A stretch of DNA of 64,000 nt from Azospirillaceae bacterium (GTDB lineage: Bacteria; Pseudomonadota; Alphaproteobacteria; Azospirillales; Azospirillaceae): the NCBI GenBank assembly GCA_035645145.1, contig DASQNC010000015.1, forward strand, positions 62,001 through 126,000, read 5' to 3'. This document shows, piece by piece, positions 1 to 8,444 of the stretch; the stretch's first letter is position 1; every line of letters starts with the position of its first letter. The notes under the pieces were generated by a model. The model was not told the DNA's origin and searched no databases. It saw nothing but the letters and a program-made list of their open reading frames with translations. The position numbers were made by a program, and so were the translations under genes.

Positions 1-86
1 CCGATGCCGACGGCGTGGTGTCGAAGGTGCATGCGAACCCCGGCGACAGCCTGGCCGTGGACCAGCCGATCGTGGAGTTCGCCTGA
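1..86 (+). CDS. biotin-dependent carboxylase alpha subunit, C-terminal end (partial)
   Basis: Only the last 27 codons are inside the window, read in the frame starting at base 3 and ending at TGA 84-86. They encode the end of a biotinyl carrier domain: a VVSKVHANPGD segment, then SLAVDQPIVEFA. This matches the beta-hammerhead half that follows the biotinylated lysine in acyl-CoA carboxylases. The 'GDSLAVDQ' ending is most familiar from propionyl-CoA carboxylase alpha chains (pccA), but acetyl- or methylcrotonyl-CoA carboxylases cannot be excluded from this fragment. The biotin-accepting lysine itself lies before the window. Confidence 0.75.
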   Translation, partial: DADGVVSKVHANPGDSLAVDQPIVEFA

Positions 87-206
87 CCCGTTCCGTTACC
101 CGGTCGGACCGATGGGGGGCGCAGGGGGGTGGGGCGTGTGAACGCGGCGGCCGGTCCCCCGGTTTTACGACCGTGCGCGACCGGACGAACACGGACATCC
201 TGGGCA

Positions 207-686
207 ATGCTGGACCTCACGCCCGAAATCTTCACCATGACCGAGATCGTCTACCGCCTGGGCACCGCGACCCTGCTGGGCATGGTGTTGGGGGTGGACC
301 GCGAGGTTCGCGGCTTCGTCAGCGGTATGCGCACGCACGCGCTGGTCGCCGTCAGTTCGGCTGCGATCACCCTATCCGCGCTGATGATCTTCGAAGCCGT
401 GCGGGCAACGGAGGGCGAGCCGGGTGTGGATCCGCTGCGCGTGATCCAGGGCTTGGCGCAGGCGATCGGCTTCATCGCGGCGGGCGGCATCTTCGTCTCC
501 CAGGGGAGTGTGCGGAACCTGACCACGGCGGCCAACCTCTGGCTGGCCGCGTCGGTCGGTATCGCCGCGGGGGCCGCGCAGTACGGATTGGCCGTGATCG
601 GGACGGGACTCGGCGTATTCATCGTGACGGTGGTCTGGCTGGCGGAACTGCTTCTGCCCTGGTCCCCCAAGTCGCGTGAGGATTGA
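207..686 (+). CDS. MgtC/SapB-family membrane protein
   Basis: A 159-residue integral membrane protein resembling the MgtC/SapB N-terminal domain. The hallmark GxxREVRG-type turn is visible ([11 protein letters not shown]), followed by a GMRTHALV segment and further hydrophobic helices, about five in all, ending in a basic tail. MgtC proteins affect Mg-limited growth and modulate membrane ATPases; the role of short stand-alone homologues is less clear. The open frame extends upstream to 129, but that part is not MgtC-like. ATG 207 is preferred, and ATG 237 is also possible. The acylphosphatase gene begins 13 bases downstream and may be co-transcribed. Confidence 0.8.
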   Translation: MLDLTPEIFTMTEIVYRLGTATLLGMVLGVDREVRGFVSGMRTHALVAVSSAAITLSALMIFEAVRATEGEPGVDPLRVIQGLAQAIGFIAAGGIFVSQGSVRNLTTAANLWLAASVGIAAGAAQYGLAVIGTGLGVFIVTVVWLAELLLPWSPKSRED

Positions 687-699
687 TTGGAGCGAGCCG

Positions 700-1008
700 A
701 TGCCCGGTGACCCGGTCTGCCACCTGGAAACGCGAAGGGTCGTTCGCGCGGTGATCCGCGGCAAGGTCCAGGGCGTGTGGTATCGCGGCTGGACGGTGGA
801 GCAGGCGACGGCACGCGGGCTCGGCGGATGGGTGCGCAATCGGGCGGACGGTTCCGTGGAGGCCGTGTTCGCCGGCCCGGCACCGGTCGTGGACGAGATG
901 CTGGCCCTATGCCGCGAGGGGCCGCCGGCAGCACGCGTGGACGCCGTCGAGACCCATCCGGACCTTGATCCGGGCGAGGGTCCGTTCACGCAGCGCCCGA
1001 CCCTCTGA
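700..1008 (+). CDS. acyP: acylphosphatase
   Basis: Small cytosolic hydrolase of carboxyl-phosphate bonds (acyl phosphates), 102 residues, slightly longer than the usual 90-100. It has the family signature [12 protein letters not shown], whose arginine binds phosphate, and [15 protein letters not shown], whose asparagine positions the catalytic water. The frame could open with GTG at 676 inside the previous gene. ATG 700 is preferred because it follows a GGAGCGAG ribosome-binding sequence and gives a normal N-terminus. It follows the MgtC-like gene closely on the same strand. Confidence 0.9.
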   Translation: MPGDPVCHLETRRVVRAVIRGKVQGVWYRGWTVEQATARGLGGWVRNRADGSVEAVFAGPAPVVDEMLALCREGPPAARVDAVETHPDLDPGEGPFTQRPTL

Positions 1009-1095
1009 CGCTCGTGCCCGCGGGCAGGGGGCCTGTCGCCCGTACGCTTGACGCCGGGCTTGGGCCGCCCCGTGCCGCTGCGCTACACTGCCGCC

Positions 1096-1356
1096 ATGGC
1101 CACGGACAAAACCGCCGATTTGCGTGAACAGCTCGTCGCCCTGATCGGGGCGGTGCGCAGTCGCCTCGACCCGGATACGCTCGAAGCGGCGGAAGGGTTC
1201 GCGCGCGCCGCCCAGGCCGAGGGGCAGGGCAAGGTCCTTTACGACCGGGAAACCGCGCGCGAGGCCGTGCGCCTGTTCCTGGCGACCAAGCAGGGCGATC
1301 CCCGCTTCAAGGCTAAGCTCGCGGAAGCGCTGAAACGCCCATTGCCGCCGGAGTGA
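1096..1356 (+). CDS. conserved hypothetical protein, small and helical
   Basis: An 86-residue soluble protein, mostly predicted helix, with an acidic and Ala-rich N-terminal half and a basic C-terminal half (YDRETAREAVRLF, then DPRFKAKLAEALKR). I do not recognise a named family. The frame opens at 1048, but ATG 1096 starts the well-behaved part. Its last 44 bases overlap the 3' end of the convergent diguanylate cyclase gene, so the two transcripts are partly antisense. No catalytic motif, signal peptide or membrane segment is visible. Confidence 0.6.
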   Translation: MATDKTADLREQLVALIGAVRSRLDPDTLEAAEGFARAAQAEGQGKVLYDRETAREAVRLFLATKQGDPRFKAKLAEALKRPLPPE

Positions 1357-2395
1357 CCGGCCCGGGTCTGGCGGCCGGCCGCACCGGGGCATCCGCCAGG
1401 ATCGTGCGGTTCCGGCCGGCGCGCTTGGCTTCGTACAACGCCTCGTCGGCCCGGTGCAGCAGTTGCTCCACCCCGATATCGTGCGGATCCAGCACGGCCG
1501 CACCGATGCTGGTGGTTATCCGCAGCGCCGTGCCGCGCACGGGGATGCAGAGCATCCGCACCGCCGCATGGATGCGGTCCGCGGTCGCGATGGCGCCGTC
1601 CGCGTCGGTGTGGGGCAGTAGAATCGCGAATTCCTCTCCGCCCAGACGCCCGAACACATCCGTCTGGCGCAGCAGGCGCTGCGTGCACGCCGTCACCGCA
1701 CGCAGCACGTCGTCGCCGGTGGCATGGCCGTGGGTGTCGTTGATCGCCTTGAACCGGTCCAGATCAAGCGCCAGCAACGACAAGGGCAGCGCATAGCGGT
1801 GCGCCCGCTCCACCTCGCGGGCCGCCTTGTCCAGGAACCAGCGCCGATTCGCCACGCCGGTCAGCGTATCGGTCGTTGCCAGTTTCAGGAGTTGCCGTTC
1901 GAGGGTCAGGCGGCGCAGTTCCGCCTCGGCCCGCATGGCGAAGATGCGAATCACGGCGAGGCGGCGGTCGCATGCCGACATGGGGCGCGTATCGAACACC
2001 GCCATGTGCCCCAGGATGGACCCGTCGGTGTCGCGCAACGGAATGCCGAGATAGCTCTCGGCCCGCGATTCCCGGGCCAGCGGGTACAGGTCCAGCAGGT
2101 TGTTCGGGACAAAGTGGACCCGGCCGGTGAGTGTCACCGCGCAGGGGGTGTCGGCCAGATCATAGGGAAAGCTTCCCCGCAGGCGCCCCTCGTACCAGCA
2201 CGCCAGAACGGTGGTTTTGGTCGCCGGCCAGGCTTCGGCGCGTGCGATGGAAACGAACGCGACATCCAGCAGGGTCGCCAGCCGTTCCACCGTGGCGTTC
2301 AGGAACGCATGACCCGTCAGGCCCGCCGTTCCTTCGGCAAGAGCCCACAGCGCGGCGTCCGGATCAACCGGTGATGGGGTCGGGTCGAGGCTCAC
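1313..2395 (-). CDS. GAF-GGDEF diguanylate cyclase
   Basis: A 360-residue cytoplasmic signalling enzyme predicted to make cyclic di-GMP from two GTP. Residues about 20-165 form a GAF-like sensor domain with no membrane segment. A short linker helix leads to a GGDEF domain from about 175. The active-site loop is GGEEF (252-256), a catalytically competent variant. An inhibitory I-site RQTD (243-246) lies exactly five residues upstream, so product inhibition is likely. The start is GTG 2395 with a weak ribosome-binding site. It lies 45 bases downstream of lipB on the same strand, across a small A+T-rich patch that could hold its own promoter. The ligand of the GAF domain is unknown. Confidence 0.92.
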   Translation of the reverse strand: MSLDPTPSPVDPDAALWALAEGTAGLTGHAFLNATVERLATLLDVAFVSIARAEAWPATKTTVLACWYEGRLRGSFPYDLADTPCAVTLTGRVHFVPNNLLDLYPLARESRAESYLGIPLRDTDGSILGHMAVFDTRPMSACDRRLAVIRIFAMRAEAELRRLTLERQLLKLATTDTLTGVANRRWFLDKAAREVERAHRYALPLSLLALDLDRFKAINDTHGHATGDDVLRAVTACTQRLLRQTDVFGRLGGEEFAILLPHTDADGAIATADRIHAAVRMLCIPVRGTALRITTSIGAAVLDPHDIGVEQLLHRADEALYEAKRAGRNRTILADAPVRPAARPGPVTPAAMGVSALPRA

Positions 2396-2440
2396 TCATA
2401 TGAATTACAATGAATTGTCCGAGTTTGCGACAGTGGATTG

Positions 2441-3115
2441 TCAGAAAGCCTCGTCCCACGCGTCGCGAAGGGCCATGTCCACCTCTTCCATGGTGACCAG
2501 ATGGCCGAGCGCATGGAGCGAGGTGACCCCGTGGTCCCGGATGCCGCATGGCACGATGCCCGCGTACCGGGACAGGTCGGGATCGACGTTCAGGGCGATG
2601 CCGTGGAAGGTCACCCACTGCCGGACACGGATGCCCAGGGCGGCGATCTTGTCCTCCTGGCCCGGCAGGCCGCCGTATGGGCGGCGGTCGACCCAGATGC
2701 CGACCCGGCCGTCGCGGCGCTCGCCCTTGACGTTGAACCGGGCCAGCGTGGCGATCAGCCAGCCTTCCAGGTCGTGGACGAAGGCGCGGAGATCGGTGCG
2801 GCCGCGCGCCTTGAGGTCGAGCAGCACATAGGCGATCCGCTGTCCGGGGCCGTGGTAGGTGTATTGGCCGCCACGACCGGTGTGGAACACCGGAATGCCG
2901 CCCGCATCCAACAGATCCTCGCCGCGCGCACTGGTCCCGGCGGTGTAGAGGGGCGGGTGCTCCAAAAGCCAGACCAGTTCGGGCGCGGTGCCGGCACGGA
3001 TGGCGGCCACGCGCGCCTCCATCTCGGCCACCGCATCCTCGTAGGGAACGGGGGCATCGCTGATGCGCCACTCGGGCGCAGGGATCGGGGGCGCAGGGAT
3101 CGGATCGCGGGGCAT
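2441..3115 (-). CDS. lipB: octanoyltransferase LipB
   Basis: Lipoyl(octanoyl)-ACP:protein N-octanoyltransferase. It moves octanoate from acyl carrier protein to lipoyl domains of 2-oxoacid dehydrogenases and the glycine cleavage H protein, where LipA then inserts sulfur. The 224-residue protein has the [12 protein letters not shown] substrate loop (81-92), the catalytic lysine in DKIAALGIR (K156) and the acyl-accepting cysteine in GIVPCGI (C190), followed by GVTSLHALG. The open frame runs back to 3271, but that region is Pro-rich and overlaps the tRNA promoter. ATG 3115 matches the family start. Confidence 0.95.
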   Translation of the reverse strand: MPRDPIPAPPIPAPEWRISDAPVPYEDAVAEMEARVAAIRAGTAPELVWLLEHPPLYTAGTSARGEDLLDAGGIPVFHTGRGGQYTYHGPGQRIAYVLLDLKARGRTDLRAFVHDLEGWLIATLARFNVKGERRDGRVGIWVDRRPYGGLPGQEDKIAALGIRVRQWVTFHGIALNVDPDLSRYAGIVPCGIRDHGVTSLHALGHLVTMEEVDMALRDAWDEAF

Positions 3116-3270
3116 GGACGGGTCTTCGGTAACTTGCGGGCCCTGAACCGGCCGGGCGCTGGGCGGGGGGATTGGCCGGCTCGGCCGCCAATATCGTTGC
3201 TCCGTGGCTTCCGGTCGAGAGGGGCGGTCCGGTCCGGGGGACGGGAACACGATGCGGTGTGAGAACGCCA

Positions 3271-3299
3271 TTGATCGGCGGTCCGGGTTCTGCTATCCC
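3271..3299 (+). promoter_or_regulatory. predicted sigma-70-type promoter for tRNA-Leu
   Basis: TTGATC at 3271-3276 and TATCCC at 3294-3299 are separated by exactly 17 bases. This would start transcription near 3306, about 28 bases before the mature tRNA 5' end. It is the best-spaced pair in the 218-base gap between lipB and the tRNA. It is predicted by eye only. Confidence 0.4.
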
Positions 3300-3333
3300 C
3301 GCGTCACCTCAGCAGTTACTGTTGATTGCTTAT

Positions 3334-3420
3334 GCGGTCGTGGCGGAACTGGTAGACGCGCAGCGTTGAGGTCGCTGTGGGCTAACCCCCGTGGAAGTTC
3401 GAGTCTTCTCGACCGCACCA
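3334..3420 (+). tRNA. tRNA-Leu (anticodon GAG)
   Basis: An 87-base tRNA with CCA encoded in the DNA. The acceptor stem pairs GCGGTCG with CGACCGC. The D arm contains AACTGGTAGACG. The anticodon stem CAGCG/CGCTG closes the loop TTGAGGT, giving anticodon GAG (3368-3370), which reads CUC/CUU leucine codons. The long variable arm and GGAAGTTCGAGTCTTC T arm are typical of class II tRNA-Leu. It stands alone between its own promoter and a strong terminator. Confidence 0.97.
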
Positions 3421-3468
3421 ATATTGATAGGCAGGTCGCCCCGATATGCAGGGCAGACCTGCGGTGAA

Positions 3469-3502
3469 CGAAAAACCCGCCGTCAATTCGGCGGGTTTTT
3501 CG
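3469..3502 (+). terminator. rho-independent terminator after tRNA-Leu
   Basis: The stem AAAAACCCGCCG (3471-3482) pairs with CGGCGGGTTTTT (3489-3500) around a six-base loop. There is an A tract on the left and a T tract on the right, so it could work in both directions. It separates the tRNA from maeB. Confidence 0.88.
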
Positions 3503-3560
3503 TTTTCCCGATCGGCTATGATCCTCCCCCTCGGAAACGCAGAACACCCCGTCGGATTCG

Positions 3561-5849
3561 ATGAACGACACGCTGAAGGACGCCGCGCTGGAGTACCACC
3601 GGGCCCCGAGCCCTGGGAAAATCGCGATTGTGCCGACCAAGCCCCTGGCCAACCAACGCGACCTGGCCCTGGCCTATTCGCCGGGCGTCGCCTTCGCGTG
3701 CGAAGCCATCGTTGCCGATCCCAACGAGGCCAGCCAGCTCACCGCCCGCGGCAATCTGGTGGCCGTCATCACCAACGGCACGGCGGTCCTGGGCCTGGGC
3801 GCCATCGGCCCGCTGGCCGCCAAGCCGGTGATGGAGGGCAAGGGCGTCCTGTTCAAGAAGTTCGCCGGCATCGACGTGTTCGACATCGAAATCGACGAGA
3901 CCGATCCCGACAAGCTGGTGGACATCATCGCCTCGCTTGAGCCGACCTTCGGCGGCATCAACCTCGAGGACATCAAGGCGCCGGAGTGCTTCGAGATCGA
4001 GGAGAAGCTCCGCGCGCGGATGAAGATCCCGGTCTTCCACGACGATCAGCACGGCACCGCCATCATCGTCGCCGCGGCGGTGCTCAACGGCCTGCGCGTC
4101 GTGGGCAAGCGGATCGAAGACGTGAAGCTGGTGACGTCGGGCGCCGGCGCCGCCGCCATCGCCTGTCTCGACCTGCTGGTCGCCATGGGCCTGCCGCGCT
4201 CGAACATCTGGGTCACCGACATCGTCGGCGTGGTCCACGAGGGCCGCAACGAGCTGATGGACCCGCGCAAGGCCATGTACGCCCAGTCGACGTCCGCGCG
4301 GACGCTGGTCGAGGTGATCGAGGGGGCGGACATCTTCCTGGGCCTGTCGGCGCCGCGGGTGCTAAAGCCGGAATGGTGCCTGCGCATGGCCGAGAAGCCG
4401 CTGATCCTGGCGCTGGCCAACCCGACGCCGGAGATCATGCCCGACGAGGCGCGGGCGGTGCGGCCCGACGCCATCATCGCCACCGGCCGGTCCGACTATC
4501 CGAACCAGGTCAACAACGTCCTCTGCTTCCCCTTCATCTTCCGAGGGGCCCTGGACGTGGGCGCCACCACCATCAACGAGGCGATGAAGGTCGCCGCCGT
4601 GCGCGCCATCGCGGACCTCGCCATGGCCGAAGGGTCGGAGGTGGTGGCCGCGGCCTACGGCGACCAGTCGCTCAGCTTCGGCCCCGAATACATCATCCCC
4701 AAGCCTTTCGACCCGCGCCTGATCGAGACCATCGCGCCGGCCGTCGCCCAGGCGGCGATGGAGTCGGGCGTGGCCACCCGGCCGATCGAGGACATGAACG
4801 CCTACCGGGACCGCCTGTCCCAGTACGTCTACCGGTCCGGCCTGGTGATGAAGCCGGTGTTCAACCGGGCGCGGGAGGACCTGAAGCGCATCGTTTATGC
4901 CGAGGGCGAGGAGGAGCGGGTCCTGCGCGCGGTCCAGGCGGTGCTGGACGACGGGTTGGCCAAGCCGATCCTGGTCGGCCGGCGCGACGTGGTGAACCGG
5001 CGGATCGAACGGCTGGGCCTGCGCTTCCGGCTGGGCGAGCAGGTGGAGCTGGTCGATCCCCAGAACGACCCGCGCTATCCCGAATACTGGGCGACCTATC
5101 ACCGCCTGATGGAGCGTCGCGGCATCTCGCCCGATCTGGCACGCACACTGGTGCGGACCAACTCGACCATCATCGGCGCCCTGATGGTGCAGCGGCGCGA
5201 GGCCGACGCGCTCATCTGCGGGACGATCGGCCGCTACAACGCCCACCTGGACCATGTCGGCTCGATCCTGGGCCTGGCCCCCGGCGTGCAGACGCCGGCG
5301 GCCCTCAGCGCGCTGGTGACGGGGCGCGGCACCATCTTCGTCTGCGACACCTACGTGAACCCGGACCCCACGGCCCAGGACCTGGCCGAGATGACGCTGC
5401 TGGCCGCCGACGCCGTGCGCCGGTTCGGGCTGGAGCCCAAGGTGGCGCTCCTGTCCCACTCCAACTTCGGAACCCACGACAATCCGTCCGCGCGCAAGAT
5501 GCGCGATGCGTTGCGCGAGATCCGCAAGCGCGACCCCGAACTGGAAGTCGAGGGCGAGATGCACGCCGATTCCGCGATTTCGCCGGAGATCCGGGAGAAG
5601 ATCTTCCCGAACTCGCGGCTGCAGGGCGCCGCGAACCTCCTGATCATGCCGAACATGGACGCCGCCAACATCGGCTTCAACCTGCTGAAGGCCTTGGGCG
5701 ACGGGCAGCGGATCGGCCCGATTCTGCTGGGCATCGCCCAACCGGCGCACATCCTGACCCCCTCGGTCACGGCGCGCGGGGTGTACAACATGACCGCGAT
5801 CGCGGCGGTCGATGCCCAGACCCATGCGGCGGCCGAACCCGTCGGCTGA
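3561..5849 (+). CDS. maeB: NADP-dependent malic enzyme with phosphotransacetylase-like domain
   Basis: A 762-residue cytoplasmic enzyme converting malate and NADP to pyruvate, CO2 and NADPH, linking the TCA cycle to pyruvate and reductant supply. The N-terminal malic domain has [32 protein letters not shown], the metal site region [15 protein letters not shown] and [12 protein letters not shown] Rossmann NAD-binding domain ([16 protein letters not shown]) follows. From about residue 430 the protein continues into a phosphate acetyl/butyryltransferase-like domain, the long form usual in alphaproteobacteria; there this domain is generally regulatory, binding acetyl-CoA, and not catalytic. The gene is isolated behind the tRNA terminator. 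No strong ribosome-binding site precedes ATG 3561. Confidence 0.96.
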   Translation: MNDTLKDAALEYHRAPSPGKIAIVPTKPLANQRDLALAYSPGVAFACEAIVADPNEASQLTARGNLVAVITNGTAVLGLGAIGPLAAKPVMEGKGVLFKKFAGIDVFDIEIDETDPDKLVDIIASLEPTFGGINLEDIKAPECFEIEEKLRARMKIPVFHDDQHGTAIIVAAAVLNGLRVVGKRIEDVKLVTSGAGAAAIACLDLLVAMGLPRSNIWVTDIVGVVHEGRNELMDPRKAMYAQSTSARTLVEVIEGADIFLGLSAPRVLKPEWCLRMAEKPLILALANPTPEIMPDEARAVRPDAIIATGRSDYPNQVNNVLCFPFIFRGALDVGATTINEAMKVAAVRAIADLAMAEGSEVVAAAYGDQSLSFGPEYIIPKPFDPRLIETIAPAVAQAAMESGVATRPIEDMNAYRDRLSQYVYRSGLVMKPVFNRAREDLKRIVYAEGEEERVLRAVQAVLDDGLAKPILVGRRDVVNRRIERLGLRFRLGEQVELVDPQNDPRYPEYWATYHRLMERRGISPDLARTLVRTNSTIIGALMVQRREADALICGTIGRYNAHLDHVGSILGLAPGVQTPAALSALVTGRGTIFVCDTYVNPDPTAQDLAEMTLLAADAVRRFGLEPKVALLSHSNFGTHDNPSARKMRDALREIRKRDPELEVEGEMHADSAISPEIREKIFPNSRLQGAANLLIMPNMDAANIGFNLLKALGDGQRIGPILLGIAQPAHILTPSVTARGVYNMTAIAAVDAQTHAAAEPVG

Positions 5850-5957
5850 AGCCGGTCCGTCGGGTTCGGCCACTTCGGCTTGTCACGGTTAAAGCCCTTC
5901 GTGAAAAGGGGGGCGGCGTACCATGCTGGGGCATTCCTATTACTTTGGAGATGCGCC

Positions 5958-6419
5958 ATGCGCCTCGCCGCCCTCGCCCTCGCTTCGTCCATCCTGATCG
6001 CCGGTCCGGCCCTTGCCGCATCGAACAAGGGCTCGGCCAAGGAGCCCCCGTCCTGCTCCGCGCTCTCGTTCCGCCCCCTGGCGCCCGGCGCCCCGGACGG
6101 CGAGCAGGAGGCGGGCATGTACCGGTCGCGCTTCGTCCGCATGGAACTGAAGGCGAATGTCGAGGGCGGAACGGCCCGGACCTACTATCTGGTCCTGAAC
6201 GGGAAGCGCGTCGAACCGATGGCGACTGGCGTGCCGGCCGGTGCCACAGCCTGCCTGAAGGCGAAGAACGTCCAGGTGCCGGTCCAGGACCAACCGTCCG
6301 GCACCTGCACCGGCGACCGGTTCCGTGTGGTCCTCGACCGCAGCACCAAGGAACCGGTGGCCATGCTGTTCGGCCTGCACGGCAACACCTGGAAGCACTG
6401 CACCACGTCCAAGGCGTAG
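5958..6419 (+). CDS. secreted hypothetical protein
   Basis: A 153-residue protein with a clear Sec signal peptide: MRLAALALASS, a hydrophobic core, then cleavage after PALAA. The mature part is basic, has cysteine pairs (PSCSALS, TACLKAK, SGTCTGD, WKHCTT) that suggest disulfides in the periplasm, and has an SRFVRMELKANV strand. I do not recognise the family. The frame opens at 5880, but ATG 5958 begins the signal peptide. It is downstream of maeB with a 108-base gap and upstream of the quinone oxidoreductase hairpin. Confidence 0.7.
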   Translation: MRLAALALASSILIAGPALAASNKGSAKEPPSCSALSFRPLAPGAPDGEQEAGMYRSRFVRMELKANVEGGTARTYYLVLNGKRVEPMATGVPAGATACLKAKNVQVPVQDQPSGTCTGDRFRVVLDRSTKEPVAMLFGLHGNTWKHCTTSKA

Positions 6420-6514
6420 CATGGCAACGATGGCGCGCGGCCCTGTCCGGCGACCGGGCCGTGCTCGCGGAATCGTCGGGTTTCCGATGCTTGCCTCGAG
6501 GACTTGAGCCGCTA

Positions 6515-6559
6515 CTCTCCTGTTCAAGGACGGGCCATCCGGTCCCTTGAACAGGAGAG
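6515..6559 (+). promoter_or_regulatory. perfect 15-bp inverted repeat covering the RBS of the quinone oxidoreductase gene
   Basis: CTCTCCTGTTCAAGG (6515-6529) is perfectly complementary to CCTTGAACAGGAGAG (6545-6559), with a 15-base loop. The right arm contains the AGGAGAG that serves as the ribosome-binding site for ATG 6567. As RNA it would hide the Shine-Dalgarno sequence in a strong stem; as DNA it could be a dimeric repressor site. No U tract follows, so it is not a terminator. Confidence 0.7.
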
Positions 6560-6566
6560 GGGAGAC

Positions 6567-7538
6567 ATGCCGCGCGCCATCCGCATTCACGGGACCGGCG
6601 GTCCCGAGAAAATGGTGTTCGAAGAGGTCGCGGTCGGCGAGCCCGGCCCCGGCGAAGCCCGCATTCGCCACACGGCCGTCGGCGTCAACTTCATCGACGT
6701 CTACCAGCGCAGCGGCCTCTACCAGATCCCCGCACCCTTCGTCCTGGGAATGGAGGGCGCCGGCGTGGTCGAGGCCGTCGGTCCCGGCGTGTCGGCGGTG
6801 GCCCCCGGCGACCGCGTGGCCTACACCGGCGCGCCGCCGGGCAGCTATGCCGAAGTGCGCCTGTACCCCGCGGAACGACTGGTGAAGCTGCCGTCCGGCA
6901 TCGACGATCAGGTCGCCGCCTCGATCATGCTGAAGGGGCTGACGGCCTGGTATCTGGTCAAGCGCACCCATGTCGTGAAGCCCGGCGACACCGTTCTGGT
7001 GCACGCGGCCGCCGGAGGCGTCGGCCTGATCCTCTGCCAGTGGGCCAGCCACCTCGGTGCCACCGTCATCGGCACGGTGGGCACGCCGGAGAAGGCGGAG
7101 CTTGCCCGCGCCCACGGCTGCCATCACCCGATCGTCTACACCCGCGAGGATTTCGCCGCGAAGGTGATGGAGATCACCCGGAACCGCGGCGTGCCGGTCG
7201 TCTACGACAGCGTCGGCAAGGACACGTTCCAGAAGTCCTTCGAGGTGCTGGCGACCCGTGGCCACCTGGTCGCGTTCGGCTTTTCCTCGGGCGTGCCCGA
7301 CCCGGTGGCCGTGCCGATGCTGGGGCAGAAGTCGGCCAGCGTGACCCGTCCGTCGTTGTTCCACTACATCGCCACCCGGCCGGAGCTGGAGGAGGCGACG
7401 TCCGATCTGTTCGGGGTGGTCGAGGCCGGCGCCGTGCGGGTGGGCGCGCCCCGGACCTATGCCCTGCAGGACGCGGCCCAGGCCCACCGGGATTTGGAGG
7501 CCCGCCGGACCACGGGATCCATCGTCCTGATCCCATGA
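6567..7538 (+). CDS. quinone oxidoreductase, zinc-independent MDR family
   Basis: A 323-residue NADPH-dependent oxidoreductase of the QOR (zeta-crystallin-like) branch of medium-chain dehydrogenases, acting on quinones or related enones in the cytosol. Visible marks are the N-terminal GroES-like domain (GVNFIDVYQRSGLY), the family segment LKGLTAWYLV, the nucleotide motif HAAAGGVGLILCQWA and the later YDSVGKDTF. The zinc-binding cysteines of alcohol dehydrogenases are absent, as expected. ATG 6567 follows AGGAGAGGGGAG; the frame extending to 6504 runs through the inverted repeat and is not used here. That repeat predicts translational or repressor control, perhaps by redox stress. Confidence 0.92.
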   Translation: MPRAIRIHGTGGPEKMVFEEVAVGEPGPGEARIRHTAVGVNFIDVYQRSGLYQIPAPFVLGMEGAGVVEAVGPGVSAVAPGDRVAYTGAPPGSYAEVRLYPAERLVKLPSGIDDQVAASIMLKGLTAWYLVKRTHVVKPGDTVLVHAAAGGVGLILCQWASHLGATVIGTVGTPEKAELARAHGCHHPIVYTREDFAAKVMEITRNRGVPVVYDSVGKDTFQKSFEVLATRGHLVAFGFSSGVPDPVAVPMLGQKSASVTRPSLFHYIATRPELEEATSDLFGVVEAGAVRVGAPRTYALQDAAQAHRDLEARRTTGSIVLIP

Positions 7539-7618
7539 CAAGGGGATGTGGAGGGTGTTAACCATAACCTAACGTGACGGGATTAGGGTGCGCCCATCCA
7601 TGCGATGGGGCTGATGTC

Positions 7619-7801
7619 ATGGAATACGCGTTCTGGGGCCTTCTGGCCTTCTACCTGTTCTTCGCCGCGGTTGCTGTGTGGCGGCGCCCGTTCCGGACGC
7701 CGTCCCGCGGGCCACGGGCGATCGCGGTGGTGTGCATGGCGGCCTTAGGCTACGGCGCCATCTGGCCCGTGGTCGCCCTGATGGAAGGCCCGTCGAACTG
7801 A
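7619..7801 (+). CDS. small two-helix membrane protein
   Basis: A 60-residue hydrophobic protein: helix one is FWGLLAFYLFFAAVAVW, then a basic loop (RRPFRTPSRGPR), then helix two AIAVVCMAALGYGAIWPVVALM. The positive loop suggests both ends face the periplasm with the loop in the cytoplasm. The family is unknown. ATG 7619 is chosen as the start of the hydrophobic part. Codon use resembles the neighbours, so it is probably real despite its size. Confidence 0.5.
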   Translation: MEYAFWGLLAFYLFFAAVAVWRRPFRTPSRGPRAIAVVCMAALGYGAIWPVVALMEGPSN

Positions 7802-7956
7802 TGCCTCGGCGGTCGCGGGGCCGGCCCTGTCCGGTCCTGCGCCAACGGGTGTAGCCCTTGGCACAGTTGTCTTCGGGCCAGTTGTCTTCGGGGCAGGGGC
7901 GACGACCCCGGACCCGGGTTGTTCTCGCGGCATCCCCTGGGGAACGGAGAACCGCC

Positions 7957-8391
7957 ATGATGCAATTTCCTTCCGGACCTCTGGCGGCAGTGGCCGTCGC
8001 ACTGGCCCTGACCGCCGCACCCCCCGTCCTGGCCCAGGCCGAACGGCCGGCGTTCACGCAGGAGGGGCAGGCCGCCTACTTCACCGCCGCGGGCGAGGGA
8101 ACCAAGAGCGGCGAGCCGCTGGATCCCAACCAGTTGACCGCTGCCCATCCGACTTTGCCGCTCGGCAGCATGGCCAAGGTGACCAACACCCGGACCGGCC
8201 AATCGGTGGAGGTTCGCATCATCGACCGCGGTCCCGTCCAACAAGGCCGCGCCATCGACGTGTCGCGCAGCGCCGCGGAGGCGTTGGGCATAATCCGCGA
8301 GGGCGTGGCCCCGGTGCGGATCGAAGCCTTCGCCGGAAACCAGCCGAACCCGGAGGTCCGCCGCAGTCTGGAGGAAATGGCGCAGCGTTGA
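7957..8391 (+). CDS. RlpA-like double-psi beta-barrel protein
   Basis: A 144-residue exported protein. A signal peptide (residues 1 to about 27, ending PPVLAQA) precedes a double-psi beta-barrel of the RlpA type: GQAAYFTAAGEG, then SGEPLDPNQLTAAHPTLPLGSMAKVTN, IIDRGPVQQGRAIDVSR and AAEALGI. The aspartate in IDRGP is the conserved residue of this lytic-transglycosylase-like fold. RlpA proteins bind or cleave denuded peptidoglycan at septa and poles. This one has no SPOR domain and no lipobox cysteine, so it is a short periplasmic version. ATG 7957 follows GGAACGGAGA. The stop codon lies inside the first unit of a 26-base tandem duplication. Confidence 0.85.
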   Translation: MMQFPSGPLAAVAVALALTAAPPVLAQAERPAFTQEGQAAYFTAAGEGTKSGEPLDPNQLTAAHPTLPLGSMAKVTNTRTGQSVEVRIIDRGPVQQGRAIDVSRSAAEALGIIREGVAPVRIEAFAGNQPNPEVRRSLEEMAQR

Positions 8392-8426
8392 GGCTGCGCC
8401 AAATGGCGCAGCGTTGAGGCTGCGCC
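8375..8426. repeat. two exact tandem copies of a 26-bp palindromic unit
   Basis: The 26-base unit beginning AAATGGCGCAGCGTTGAGG occurs at 8375-8400 and again, identically, at 8401-8426. Each unit holds a GGCGCAGC/GCTGCGCC inverted repeat. It spans the stop codon of the RlpA-like gene and the space before the convergent glycosyltransferase, so it may act as a bidirectional hairpin, though no T tract follows. Confidence 0.85.
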
Positions 8427-8444
8427 ATCGCCTGTCCTCCCCGT

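Noticed and set aside
1017-1028. TGCCCGCGGGCA palindrome after the acylphosphatase gene as a terminator
   Set aside because: It has no loop and no T tract, so it cannot act as a standard terminator.
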